Of a stretch of DNA of 64,000 nucleotides, positions 1 through 8,272 are shown in pieces. Position numbers and translations under genes: made by a program. The stretch spans positions 248,001-312,000 of the forward strand of contig DAOSUR010000001.1 of the NCBI GenBank assembly GCA_035378985.1, read 5' to 3'. Below the pieces are notes generated by a model. That model was not told the DNA's origin. It ran no database searches and saw only the letters and a program-made list of their open reading frames with translations. The DNA is from Anaerohalosphaeraceae bacterium. GTDB taxonomy: Bacteria > Planctomycetota > Phycisphaerae > Sedimentisphaerales > Anaerohalosphaeraceae. The stretch's first letter is position 1, and every line of letters starts with the position of its first letter.

Positions 1-181
1 CACAGGAAATTTGAGATTCTGTATCTTTTAATATAAAATAACAGTGCCCGCTTTGGTGCCGTTTCCAGTCGCTTATTTCCCCTCTGAGGATAAAACGCGA
101 AGGCAAATGCCTGCGGATGGCTTCATTGACCATCGCATTCACCTGAGAAACGGACAAAATGAGTAATTTATCTCGGGCCAT
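1..181 (-). CDS. xseA: Exodeoxyribonuclease VII large subunit, N-terminal part (runs off the window)
   Basis: Reading the minus strand from the ATG at 181-179 gives 60 open codons to the window edge. The peptide begins MARDKLLILSVSQVNAMVNE and continues with ILRGEISDWKRHQSGHCYF and LKDTESQISC. This matches the start of XseA, where an OB-fold has the pattern 'SVSQLN..V...GEISN.K.H.SGH.YF.LKD'. XseA is the catalytic subunit of the single-strand exonuclease ExoVII, which trims DNA to short oligonucleotides. Only the beginning of the OB domain is present; the catalytic domain lies outside. It is divergent from the flagellar cluster and unrelated to it. The identification is firm because several conserved blocks occur in the right order. 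Confidence 0.9.
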   Translation of the reverse strand, partial: MARDKLLILSVSQVNAMVNEAIRRHLPSRFILRGEISDWKRHQSGHCYFILKDTESQISC

Positions 182-415
182 AATCAATATTATTGTTGTT
201 ATTGTTTATTATATGCGATGTCGAATTTTGAACAATCTCTATATCTGAAGTCAGACTATTTGTGCACCATGAATGTTAAAATAGGAAAAATCTGAAGTCT
301 TTTGCAAATTATTTTAGAGAATTTCCCTTTTTTCTATCAATGGCCCCCTCATCAGAAACGACTTATCTACAGAAGGTCCACGCCTACCAAGCGCATGTGC
401 CAAACCTTCACAAGG

Positions 416-448
416 CCGAAACAATCGTCACGATTGTTTCGGTTTTTT
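416..448 (+). terminator. Rho-independent terminator without an upstream gene
   Basis: A perfect 12-bp stem (416-427 with 431-442, starting CCGAAACAATCG) closes a 3-base loop and is followed at once by six T residues on the plus strand. On the minus strand no T-run follows, so it works in the plus direction. No protein gene precedes it on that strand in the window. Confidence 0.85.
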
Positions 449-581
449 ATTTCTCTTTTCTTCATTTGTTCAAAATCCAAACGAACTTTTCCGTTCCTTC
501 CCCCAACCCTCTGTTCTAAAAACCCGGCTTTTTAGGCCAAAAACTCGACTATTCCATCAAAAAACGCGTCTGTCGATTTGC

Positions 582-597
582 TGGCACATTCCTTGCA
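582..597 (+). promoter_or_regulatory. Sigma-54 (-24/-12) promoter of the flgB operon
   Basis: TGGCACATTCCTTGCA fits the RpoN consensus TGGCAC-N5-TTGCA with GG (583-584) and GC (595-596) exactly ten bases apart. Transcription should start near 608, leaving about 30 bases before the flgB ATG at 640. The window's own sigma-54 activator (48722-50116) is the likely partner. Confidence 0.85.
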
Positions 598-639
598 CAT
601 CCTCCACTCGACTGATAGTGCCTTTATGGAGAATCTTCA

Positions 640-1002
640 ATGATTCAGGACAATACCATACTGAACCTTCTGGAAGCAGGGATGCGGGCGGAAGGCATTC
701 GCCAGCAGGCCATTGCTCACAATATCGCCAACATCAATACTCCCGGTTTTCGCCGTTCCGACATCAAGTTTGAAGAGATCCTCCAGGAAGCCCTGAAAAA
801 AAATGAATCCATCGACCCCGATTCGCTGAAACCGGAGATTTATCAGCCGCAGAATACCCCTCTGAATGAGTTCGATAACGATGTGTCTTTGGACAGTGAA
901 GTCGGAGAAATGGTCAAAAATACCATTAAGCACAGGACTTATATGCTGATTTTGAAGAAAAAATACCAGCAGATGGATGCCGCCATAAAAGTATCCGGAT
1001 GA
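640..1002 (+). CDS. flgB: Flagellar basal-body proximal rod protein FlgB
   Basis: The 120-residue protein is a rod subunit of the periplasmic drive shaft, placed next to the MS ring. It carries the rod/hook family N-terminal signature at about residues 21-36 (RQQAIAHNIANINTPGF) and ends with the helical C-terminus (YMLILKKKYQQMDAAIKV) that packs in the rod. Length is close to the usual 110-140. It is the first gene of the plus-strand operon, 32 bases after the predicted sigma-54 start site, with flgC 17 bases downstream. A second, decayed FlgB-like protein is encoded at 57468-57884. Confidence 0.95.
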   Translation: MIQDNTILNLLEAGMRAEGIRQQAIAHNIANINTPGFRRSDIKFEEILQEALKKNESIDPDSLKPEIYQPQNTPLNEFDNDVSLDSEVGEMVKNTIKHRTYMLILKKKYQQMDAAIKVSG

Positions 1003-1019
1003 TTCGAAAGGATTGAGAA

Positions 1020-1433
1020 ATGAAAGTGGAGCACCCCAACCTGTTCAATCCAATCGACATCGCCACATCGGGGCTGCGGGCTTACAATAAGCAGATGGAG
1101 GTCATCGGCTCCAACCTGGCGAATATTCAAACCACGGACGCTGGCAACGGCCAGCCTTACCGCCGGCTGGTTGCAGAATTCAAAACAAAAGAAGAAGACA
1201 GTCTGGCTGGTGTTGAACTGAGTGATATTGTCCAGGACCAAAGTGCCTTTCAGCGGGTCCTGATGCCCGGCCATCCGCAGGCAGACAAAGACGGCTATGT
1301 GTTGATGCCCAATATCAACTGGCCTACGGAAATGGTGAATCTGAACCTGGCCAGCCGGGCCTATCAGGCCAACGCTGCCGTTCTCCGGCGCTACCAGAGA
1401 ATGGTCGAATCGAGTCTGGAACTGTTACGATAA
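1020..1433 (+). CDS. flgC: Flagellar basal-body rod protein FlgC
   Basis: The 137-residue protein is a proximal rod subunit. The rod signature is seen near the N-terminus (ATSGLRAYNKQMEVIGSNLANIQT, residues about 17-40), with Leu-Ala-Asn in the usual place. The typical C-terminal block follows (EMVNLNLASRAYQANAAVL). Length agrees with FlgC (130-150). The order flgB-flgC-fliE is the standard one and supports the call. The ATG at 1020 is preceded by a weak GAAAGGA ribosome site. Confidence 0.95.
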   Translation: MKVEHPNLFNPIDIATSGLRAYNKQMEVIGSNLANIQTTDAGNGQPYRRLVAEFKTKEEDSLAGVELSDIVQDQSAFQRVLMPGHPQADKDGYVLMPNINWPTEMVNLNLASRAYQANAAVLRRYQRMVESSLELLR

Positions 1434-1440
1434 GAAAGGG

Positions 1441-1755
1441 ATGCGCATGAGTGTGCAATTCAACCCAAAAATCCATTATCCCAACACGACGGCTCCCGCC
1501 GTATCGAATCTCCCATCCGTTCAGCAGGAGAAAACACCGTCTTTCACAGACAAGATTCTTGAGTCGCTGAACAAGGTCAACGACCAGCAGAACCAGGCCA
1601 ATCTGTCCATTCTTGACCTGATGACCGGTAAACAGCAGGACATCAACACCGTTGTAGCGGAGGTCGCCAAGGCGGATATGAGTTTCAAACTCCTGGTCGG
1701 AGTACGCAACAAACTGGTCGAAGCCTACAAAGAAACCATGCGGATGCAAATTTAG
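1441..1755 (+). CDS. fliE: Flagellar hook-basal body protein FliE
   Basis: The 104-residue protein joins the MS ring to the rod. The family C-terminus is clear: LLVGVRNKLVEAYKETMRMQI resembles the canonical 'L....RNK.V.AYQEIM.M.I' ending. The N-terminal 35 residues are low in conserved features. A second ATG lies two codons on (1447), so the start is uncertain by two residues. The gene ends in TAG (1753-1755), which shows that amber is used as a normal stop here; this matters for reading fliG. Confidence 0.93.
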   Translation: MRMSVQFNPKIHYPNTTAPAVSNLPSVQQEKTPSFTDKILESLNKVNDQQNQANLSILDLMTGKQQDINTVVAEVAKADMSFKLLVGVRNKLVEAYKETMRMQI

Positions 1756-1793
1756 TTCTTTCCGGGGAAGACCTTCAGGGATAACGGAGCGGT

Positions 1794-3338
1794 ATGGGGT
1801 TCTTGGATAAAATCAATGCAGTCTGGCAAAAAGTCGGCTTGGTCCAGCGCGCCCTTCTGGCTGCCCTGGTCCTGACGTGCATTCTGACGGCCGTTCTGCT
1901 GACCCGCTGGGCCACTCGGCCCGAAATGCGGCTGCTGTTCGGCAATCTCTCTCTGGAACAGGCCTCCAAAATCGCCGACAAAATCAGCGAACAGAACATT
2001 CCCTACGAAATCCGCGGCGGAGGCAGCAGCATTTTTGTCCCTGCCGACAAAGTCCACGAACTTCGGGCCCTGGCCGCCCGTGAAGGACTGCTCCCCAAAA
2101 GCGGCGAACCCGGCTACGAAATTTTTGACAACGAAAAACTCGGCGTCAGCCCTCTGGTTCAGAAGATGAACTACAACCGAGCCCTGCAGGGGGAGCTGGC
2201 ACGCACCATTCAGGTCTTTGACGGAGTTCAATATGCACGGGTTCATATCGTTCGGCCTGAACAAACCCTCTTTACCGGCGGCGAGCAAAAAGCAACCGCC
2301 TCCGTGATGCTCCAGCTCAAGCCCGGCTGGCAAATCAGTCAATCTACAGTCGCCGCCATTGCCAATCTGGTTGCCGGCGCCGTTGAAGGACTTACACCGG
2401 AGCAAGTGACCGTCGCTGACAGTCAGGGACACATTCTTTCCCAAGCCGGAAAACTGGACAGCCATGCCGCCGGAGCCAATACCTATCTGGAGTACCAGAA
2501 CGCCGTGGAAACGGAGATGGCAAACCGCCTTCAGCAGGCCCTTGAACGCGTGCTCGGCCCGAATCGTTCCACCGTGATGGTCAAGGCCGCTATCGATATG
2601 AACAGCGAATCCATCGTCCGCAAAACCTACGAAAAAGGAATCCCCGTCGAGGAAACCATCGACGAAACATCCACCATCAAACAGTCCGCCGGCAGCTCCT
2701 CCGAAGAAGGAGGAAGCAATACTCCCTCCTCCACAGAAAAGAAAGGAACAACAACAACCCAATACCAGCTGCCGGAAACCGTCACTACCCAAACAAAAAT
2801 TCCGGGGCGAGTGACGGCCTGGTCGGTTTCCGTGATTGTGGATCTTTCCAAACCCTCGACGGAAAATCCGGCAGCAGGAACAGAGCAGACTCAGCAAACC
2901 GCTTCGCCGGGAAATGAAAACAGTCTGCTGATGTCTGTGGAGGATGTGAAGGAGATTATCCGCACCGCAATCGGTCCGGACCTCCTGAGCGAACAAAACC
3001 TTACTGTAAAACATGTGCCGTTTTACCGCCCTCCGGCGGAACCCATCCAGACGGGTCCCAACTGGGAGGGTCTGATTGAAATCGCGCGTCAATTGTCCAT
3101 GGGGATTCTGGCTGTCAGTGCCCTGCTGGTGCTGCGGATTTTCACCCGCGCCACGGCCAAAGCCGCCGCCCAGCCGGCGTCGGGCGCTGAAATGATGCTC
3201 GGCGGCGGAGGAATGCCGATGCTGCCGGCCGGACTGGATTCACCGGCGGCCATGCGGCGAATGATTGCCGCACAGCTTCAGCAGAATCCTGAACAAGTAC
3301 GCACGCTCTTCAGCAGTTGGCTTGCGGAGGAACAGTAA
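1794..3338 (+). CDS. fliF: Flagellar MS-ring protein FliF
   Basis: The 514-residue protein builds the MS ring in the inner membrane. It has a first membrane span at about residues 17-40, the YscJ/FliF ring-building domains (LEQASKIADKISEQNIPYEI and the PGYEIFD block), a Ser/Thr/Glu-rich linker at about 300-325, and a second span at about 434-450. The C-terminal tail (PEQVRTLFSSWLAEEQ) is the part that normally binds FliG. Length is a little below the usual 530-570. fliG starts 3 bases after its stop. Confidence 0.95.
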   Translation: MGFLDKINAVWQKVGLVQRALLAALVLTCILTAVLLTRWATRPEMRLLFGNLSLEQASKIADKISEQNIPYEIRGGGSSIFVPADKVHELRALAAREGLLPKSGEPGYEIFDNEKLGVSPLVQKMNYNRALQGELARTIQVFDGVQYARVHIVRPEQTLFTGGEQKATASVMLQLKPGWQISQSTVAAIANLVAGAVEGLTPEQVTVADSQGHILSQAGKLDSHAAGANTYLEYQNAVETEMANRLQQALERVLGPNRSTVMVKAAIDMNSESIVRKTYEKGIPVEETIDETSTIKQSAGSSSEEGGSNTPSSTEKKGTTTTQYQLPETVTTQTKIPGRVTAWSVSVIVDLSKPSTENPAAGTEQTQQTASPGNENSLLMSVEDVKEIIRTAIGPDLLSEQNLTVKHVPFYRPPAEPIQTGPNWEGLIEIARQLSMGILAVSALLVLRIFTRATAKAAAQPASGAEMMLGGGGMPMLPAGLDSPAAMRRMIAAQLQQNPEQVRTLFSSWLAEEQ

Positions 3339-3341
3339 TCC

Positions 3342-4355
3342 ATGCGTCTGAAGGGGATTCAGAAAGCAGCTTTGCTTCTGACCAGTTTGGATGCGGCTAC
3401 GGCCAAAGAACTGCTCAAGGGCCAGCCCTAGGAGGTGATTCAGAAAATCGCCATGGAACTGTCCCAACTCGATGCCCAGGGCAAGCAAAACAGCGAACAG
3501 GCCTACCAGGTGGCCCGTGAATTCTGCGGGCACCTTCAGCAGGCCCAGACAGGCACCCTGCATATCAAAAGCTTCGTCAATTCGCTCATTCACGGCACAG
3601 CCGGCAAAGAAAAAGCCGCTGAACTTCAGGCCCGAATGCAGCAGGCCGTCCGGGAAAAGGACCCCTTCCTGGTCATTGCCTCCTCGTCGCCGGCCCACAT
3701 TGCCGCCGCTCTCGAAAACGAGCCGCCTCAGGCCGTTGCCTTGGTTCTGTCGGCGCTGCCGCCGAAAGTCAGCACCGAAGTCCTCAACCGGCTCCAGCCC
3801 GAAAAAAGCCAGCAGGTCATCTGGCGAATGACGCAAGCCATTGAAGTATCTCCCAAAACCTTGCGGCGCATCGGTGAAATCCTCTGCAAGCGAATTATGG
3901 ACCTGAACCGAGAGGAATCACCGATTGTCAAAGAAACGGTTCCAAAAGAAATGCTGCGCAAGGTGGCTCTGGTTCTCAGCGGACTGGACAAGGAGAAACG
4001 GGACGCCCTTTTGAAAGAAATTGAAGCCCGCGACAAGGAGACCGCCAAAACCGTCAAGGCCCTGATGGTAACCTGGGAGGATATTGTCAAAATCGAAGAC
4101 CGTTCTCTGCAGCAGGTTCTGCGAAATGTGGAGCCGACCGTTCTGGCCAAGGCCCTTCACGGAGCCGATCCGGCGATTGCCGCCAAAATCCGCTCCAATA
4201 TTTCCGAACGGGCCTCGCAGATGGTCGATGAAGAAATCTCCCTGATGGGCGAACCGCGAAAGAAAGATGTTCTGGCGGCGCGTGAGGAAGTCGTCAAGCC
4301 GCTGCGGGAAGCCAATGAGACGGAAGAACTGCTCTTTATCGAGGAGGAAGGATGA
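3342..4355 (+). pseudogene. fliG: Flagellar switch protein FliG, interrupted by an in-frame amber codon
   Basis: FliG connects the MS ring to the stator and sets torque and direction. The frame from the ATG at 3342 reads MRLKGIQKAALLLTSLDAAT..., the correct FliG N-terminus, but codon 30 (3429-3431) is TAG; the frame then continues without a shift (EVIQKIAMELSQLDAQG...) to the normal end at 4355. With the amber position counted, the length is 337, the usual FliG size. The middle and C-terminal ARM domains are intact, with the KDV...A..E.V block before the end. A GGAGG sequence directly after the TAG (3431-3435) could support restart at GTG 3435 or ATG 3453, giving a product lacking part of the FliF-binding domain. 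A one-base error or a real nonsense mutation are both possible. Confidence 0.85.
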
Positions 4356-4930
4356 AAACGACGGTTGTCCATCTGCCCTCCGGGGCACCGATTTCGTCCG
4401 CCGCCCCTGTGGCTCGTCCGACGCGTCCGGAACCGCAGGCCGCACGGCCTGCACCGACCCCGTTGAATCGGCAGATTCAGCAGGCCCTGGCCGCCCTCCA
4501 AAAGGCCGCCAAACAGATGCAGGAAACCGCCCAGCGGCTTTTTGCCTCTCATCGCGAGCAGCTGATTCGGCTCAGTATTGAAATTGCCGCCAAAATCCTG
4601 GCCAAAGATATTCAGGAACACAACTATCAAATTGAGTCCATTCTTCAGCAGGCCCTGGAAGGAATCGGTCAGGACCGCCCGATGACGGTCCGGCTCAACC
4701 CGCAGGACCTGCAGACGATTCAGCAAACCGCAGAAAAAACCAATGAAGCACCCTCCGCCCTGATTCGGTGGATTCCCGATCCGACCGTGAAACCGGCGGA
4801 ATGTGTGATTGAAACCGAAGAGGGAATCATTGAATGGATCATCGAGGAACATTTGAAACGAATCTCCGAGGCCTTAACTGCCGGGATAAGAGTTCATGAC
4901 GAAAACGGAAGAGAAAACCTGCTGCATTGA
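4352..4930 (+). CDS. fliH: Flagellar assembly protein FliH
   Basis: The 192-residue protein is the regulator of the export ATPase FliI. It has a Pro/Ala-rich N-terminal region, a helical middle (QIQQALAALQKAAKQMQETAQRLF, about 47-70) and the FliH/HrpE-like C-terminal domain (LSIEIAAKILAKDI...) like the peripheral stalk of ATP synthases. The ATG overlaps the fliG stop as ATGA (4352-4355), and the gene overlaps fliI by 35 bases. Both suggest translational coupling. The call rests on this position between fliG and fliI plus the conserved C-terminal half. Confidence 0.88.
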   Translation: MKTTVVHLPSGAPISSAAPVARPTRPEPQAARPAPTPLNRQIQQALAALQKAAKQMQETAQRLFASHREQLIRLSIEIAAKILAKDIQEHNYQIESILQQALEGIGQDRPMTVRLNPQDLQTIQQTAEKTNEAPSALIRWIPDPTVKPAECVIETEEGIIEWIIEEHLKRISEALTAGIRVHDENGRENLLH

Positions 4931-6329
4931 TTTTCAGCCGCTTCTGGAAACCGTGCGGAATCTGCACCTGGCGGAACCCAAGGGTGTCATCGTCCGCGTC
5001 TCGGGCCTGATTCTCGAAAGCAGCGGTCCGGCGGTCGGTCTGGGAAAACTGTGTCAAATCCGAATGCGGTGCGGACGGACTATCGAAGCCGAAGTGGTGG
5101 GGTTTCACGGCGGTCACGTGATTCTGCTTCCTCTGGATACCATCGACGGCGTGGCACCGGGGGATGTGGTCAGTGCCCTGGACAAACCGCGAATGCTTCC
5201 GGTCAGCCGCGCTCTTCAGGGACGCGTGCTGGACGGTCTGGGCAGACCCATTGACCACAAGGGCCCGATCCCGGTTGAAGAACTTCGTCCCCTTCAAAGC
5301 ACAAGCCCTGACCCGCTTCGGCGGAAAATGATTGATCAGCCGCTGCCGCTGGGCATCCGGGCGATTGACGGGCTCCTGACCTGCGGCAAGGGACAGCGTA
5401 TCGGCGTCTTTGCCGGCAGCGGCGTCGGCAAAAGCGTCCTGCTGGGTGAAATTGCCAACGGCAGCGCCGCCGACATCAACGTTGTGGCTCTGGTCGGTGA
5501 ACGCGGACGCGAAGTACGCGAATTCATTGAAAAAGACCTCGGATCGGAGGGACTGGCTCGAAGTGTCGTGGTGGTCGCCACGTCCGATTCCGCTCCCATT
5601 CAGAGGGTCAAGGCCGCTTTTACAGCCGTAACCATCGCCGAATATTTCCGCGATTTGGGCAGCCATGTGCTTTTTATGATGGATTCCTTAACGCGTTTTG
5701 CACAGGCCCAGAGGGAAATCGGTCTGGCCGCCGGAGAACCGCCGGCAACAAAAGGATACTGCCCGAGCGTTTTTTCGATGCTGCCTCGACTCATCGAACG
5801 TCTGGGCTGCTGCCCGCACGGAAGCATCACGGGCATTCTGACGGTTCTGGCGGAAGGCGACGATTTGAATGACCCGGTGGCCGACAGCGCCCGGTCCCTT
5901 CTGGACGGACATATTGTCTTAAGCCGCAAACTGGCGGACCGAGGACACTACCCGGCCGTGGACATTCTTCAGAGCATCAGCCGGCTGATGCCGGCCGTCG
6001 CTTCTGAACCCCACAAAAAGGCCGCTTTGAAACTTCGGGAAATCTACGCAACCTATACGGACGCCGAAGACCTGATTCAAATCGGCGCCTTTGCACCCGG
6101 CAGCAATCGGCGGATTGACGGCTCGATCGCGCTGATTGACCGAATCCGTGATTTCCTGATTCAGCCCGTCCGCCAGCGGGCCTCCTTTGAACAGACTATA
6201 CAGCAGATGAAAGAAATCGCCGACGCCTGGGAACGGCTTCTCTCTGACGGAAACGGCGCCGCGGCGGAAAAACCGAGTCCGAAACCCAAAGCCCGGCTGA
6301 ACCCGGCCTCTCAGGGGAATCCTAAATGA
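4896..6329 (+). CDS. fliI: Flagellum-specific ATPase FliI
   Basis: The 477-residue protein is the hexameric ATPase of flagellar type III export, in the cytoplasm below the basal body. The P-loop is AGSGVGKS (about 172-179), the Walker B strand is HVLFMMDS (about 257-264), and the arginine-finger region and LLDGHIVLSRKLADRGHYPA signature of FliI/YscN/V-type ATPases follow. The N-terminal barrel (VIVRVSGLILE...) is normal. The C-terminal about 20 residues are a Lys/Pro-rich tail. Length is slightly longer than the usual 440-460. It overlaps fliH and is ATGA-coupled to fliJ. Confidence 0.97.
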   Translation: MTKTEEKTCCIDFQPLLETVRNLHLAEPKGVIVRVSGLILESSGPAVGLGKLCQIRMRCGRTIEAEVVGFHGGHVILLPLDTIDGVAPGDVVSALDKPRMLPVSRALQGRVLDGLGRPIDHKGPIPVEELRPLQSTSPDPLRRKMIDQPLPLGIRAIDGLLTCGKGQRIGVFAGSGVGKSVLLGEIANGSAADINVVALVGERGREVREFIEKDLGSEGLARSVVVVATSDSAPIQRVKAAFTAVTIAEYFRDLGSHVLFMMDSLTRFAQAQREIGLAAGEPPATKGYCPSVFSMLPRLIERLGCCPHGSITGILTVLAEGDDLNDPVADSARSLLDGHIVLSRKLADRGHYPAVDILQSISRLMPAVASEPHKKAALKLREIYATYTDAEDLIQIGAFAPGSNRRIDGSIALIDRIRDFLIQPVRQRASFEQTIQQMKEIADAWERLLSDGNGAAAEKPSPKPKARLNPASQGNPK

Positions 6330-6778
6330 AAAAGTTTGTCTGGAAACTCCAACAGCTGCTGACCATCAAGGAAAAACAAGAAAACGCCCTGCGAAGCGAG
6401 ATTGTCGCTTTGACGGAACAGTCGATGGTGCTGCGGGGGCGGATGATGGCTCTTCAGATGAGTCTGCGTGCTCATCAGCGTCAAATCCAGTCTCTTCCGG
6501 AAGACCAGCGCATCGCGGCACAGGCCCTCTATTGGCGGCATGCCCCCGTAGTTGATTCCGCCCTGCGGCAGCTGGCCGAACAGAGACGGGCTCTCGAGCA
6601 GCGCCGCCGCCAAAAATTGGATGATTATTTGCAGGTACAGAAATTCCGCAAGGGTCTGGAACGGCTTCGGGAAAAAGCCCGACGGCAGTACGAATACGAG
6701 GTGAATCTGGAAGAACAGAAACAACTGGATGATTATACGCATACAAACTGGAACCGTCCGACGGCGGCCTCTGTCTAA
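6326..6778 (+). CDS. fliJ: Flagellar export protein FliJ
   Basis: The 150-residue protein is the coiled-coil central stalk of the FliI ring and helps substrate chaperones cycle. It is almost entirely charged helix: an N-terminal FliJ-type start (KFVWKLQQLLTIKEKQENAL, residues 3-22) followed by heptad-like Gln/Arg/Glu-rich segments up to about 135. The start overlaps the fliI stop by ATGA. No catalytic motif exists in this family, so the call rests on the start motif, length and position. Confidence 0.88.
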   Translation: MKKFVWKLQQLLTIKEKQENALRSEIVALTEQSMVLRGRMMALQMSLRAHQRQIQSLPEDQRIAAQALYWRHAPVVDSALRQLAEQRRALEQRRRQKLDDYLQVQKFRKGLERLREKARRQYEYEVNLEEQKQLDDYTHTNWNRPTAASV

Positions 6779-6811
6779 ATCCAACCCGCTTTCGGACAGG
6801 AGAAGAAACGT

Positions 6812-7492
6812 ATGAAAAAAATTCATTTGCTGATTCTGATAATGACCGGACTGCTGTGCTTTGCAGCGGCATTCGGTGTCAGCTGGCATCTGAAAAAGAA
6901 ACGTGCAGCGGCTCTGCCCCAGCCGGCTTCTTCTCCCGCTGCAACCAACAGCTCCGCCGACGCACCTGCTAAAACAGGTCCTTCGTACCTTCTGGCTGCC
7001 TCTGATGAATATACACCCGGTTTATCTGAACGGCAGCTGCAGAACCTGATCGAGGACATCCGGGCACGGATGCAGGAATACCGCACCAAAGAAAAACAGC
7101 TGGCTCAGGAGGAACAGCGGATTCAGATGACCCAGCAAACCCTGCAGGAGGAAATTGATCGGCTCAATCAGCTGCGGGCCAAACTGGCTGTATTAGCTCA
7201 GGAAGTCGAACAAAAACAGCAGGAACTGCAGAAGAGCATTCTCCAGATTGAAGCCCTCGAGCAGGCCAATTTCCAGCGGCTGGCCGCCACCTACGACAAA
7301 ATGGATACCACCCAGGCCGCCCGTATCCTGGCGGCGATGGCGGCCGGGCCTCAGGCGTCTGATGCCATCAAAATCCTGTATTATATGTCGGAACGGACAA
7401 CCGCCAAAGTGCTGGGGGAAATCGGGACCGCCCAGCCCGAATTGGCTTCGATGATCAACTTAAAACTGAAACGCATTCAGGAAATACGCTGA
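6812..7492 (+). CDS. MotE-like flagellar protein (membrane anchor, coiled coil, MgtE-N-like tail)
   Basis: The 226-residue protein has an uncleaved membrane segment at about 5-24, a Pro/Ala-rich linker, a long coiled coil (about 68-155) and a C-terminal MgtE-N-like module (YDKMDTTQAARILAAMAAG...AIKILYYMSERTTAKVLGEI). This layout is that of MotE of alphaproteobacteria, a periplasmic chaperone for the stator partner MotC, and of YlxF in Bacillus. Its position directly before motA and two motB genes supports a stator-related role. A good AGGAG ribosome site precedes the ATG at 6812. Confidence 0.75.
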   Translation: MKKIHLLILIMTGLLCFAAAFGVSWHLKKKRAAALPQPASSPAATNSSADAPAKTGPSYLLAASDEYTPGLSERQLQNLIEDIRARMQEYRTKEKQLAQEEQRIQMTQQTLQEEIDRLNQLRAKLAVLAQEVEQKQQELQKSILQIEALEQANFQRLAATYDKMDTTQAARILAAMAAGPQASDAIKILYYMSERTTAKVLGEIGTAQPELASMINLKLKRIQEIR

Positions 7493-7498
7493 ACAAGT

Positions 7499-8269
7499 AT
7501 GGATATTGCAACAATTATTGGTTTGGTTCTCGGCTTTACAGTGATTTTTGTGTCTGTCGCCATGGGCGGCGGAGTCATGGCCTTTATTGACATTCCCTCC
7601 GTCTGTATCGTGGTCGGCGGGATGCTCTGCGCCACAATGATTCACTTTTCTCTGCCGCAGTTTCTGGGGATTTTCTCTGTCATCAAAAAAGCCGTCCTTG
7701 TCAAAGTGCCGTCCCCCAACGAACTGATTCAGCAGATGGTCAATTACGCCGCTATCAGCCGCCGGGACGGCGCTCTGGCTCTCGAAGAGCATATCCGAAA
7801 AACGGACAACCCGTTCTTGGCCAAGGGCCTCCAGATGCTTGTGGACGGCCAGGATGAGGAAAAAATGCGGGAGCTGCTGTCGCTGGAAATCGAGTCGCTT
7901 CAGGAGCGGCACGCACGCGGAAAAAAGATTCTCGAGTTTATGGGGGCCTCCGCTCCGGCTTTCGGAATGCTCGGAACGCTGATTGGGCTGGTCCAGATGC
8001 TCCGCAATCTGACCTCGCCGGACCAAATCGGCGCCGGAATGGCCGTCGCCCTGATTACGACCTTTTACGGAGCCATTCTGGCCAATCTCATTTTTATCCC
8101 GCTGGCCGGAAAGCTGGGGCTGTATTCCCAGGCGGAAATCACCGCGATGCAGATGATTCTGGAAGGCATCTGCACCATCAGCCGGGGTGAAAATCCCACC
8201 ATCGTTCGGGAAAAAATGCAGGCGTTCCTGGCTCCGAATCATCGTGAAGAAATCAAAGCCAACATTTAA
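7499..8269 (+). CDS. motA: Flagellar motor stator protein MotA
   Basis: The 256-residue protein is the five-copy channel partner of the H+ or Na+ driven stator. Four membrane spans are visible (about 4-24, 30-50, and a pair at about 150-205), with the MotA family block ASAPAFGMLGTLIGLVQML between the two halves and the long cytoplasmic loop (about 55-145) that touches FliG. Length is typical of the short MotA/PomA type. It lies 6 bases after the motE-like gene and 3 bases before motB. Confidence 0.95.
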   Translation: MDIATIIGLVLGFTVIFVSVAMGGGVMAFIDIPSVCIVVGGMLCATMIHFSLPQFLGIFSVIKKAVLVKVPSPNELIQQMVNYAAISRRDGALALEEHIRKTDNPFLAKGLQMLVDGQDEEKMRELLSLEIESLQERHARGKKILEFMGASAPAFGMLGTLIGLVQMLRNLTSPDQIGAGMAVALITTFYGAILANLIFIPLAGKLGLYSQAEITAMQMILEGICTISRGENPTIVREKMQAFLAPNHREEIKANI

Positions 8270-8272
8270 TCT

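Larger units (their letters stand above)
182..639. other. Intergenic region between xseA and flgB
   Basis: No convincing gene is present. The left part (182-415) is AT-rich and holds no open frame with a good ribosome site. It is followed by an orphan rho-independent terminator (416-448, plus direction) and then the sigma-54 promoter of flgB (582-597). Because the terminator faces the flagellar operon but has no gene before it, the left part could encode a short RNA or simply carry the insulator of an unseen transcript. Confidence 0.6.

Noticed and set aside
340..519. Small 59-residue frame MAPSSETTYLQKVHAYQAH...
   Set aside because: It reads through the terminator stem, has no ribosome site, and its second half is low-complexity Phe/Ser sequence.
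1752..3092. A 446-residue open frame on the minus strand
   Set aside because: It lies wholly antisense to fliF, has low-complexity Gly/Phe/His-rich content and no family features; it is a shadow of the GC-rich codon pattern of fliF.
3429..3431. Amber codon in fliG read as pyrrolysine or as general recoding
   Set aside because: TAG serves as a normal stop in this window (fliE at 1753-1755, the GT2-TPR gene at 30557-30555), and no pyrrolysine genes or special structure after the codon are seen. A point mutation or base error is simpler.
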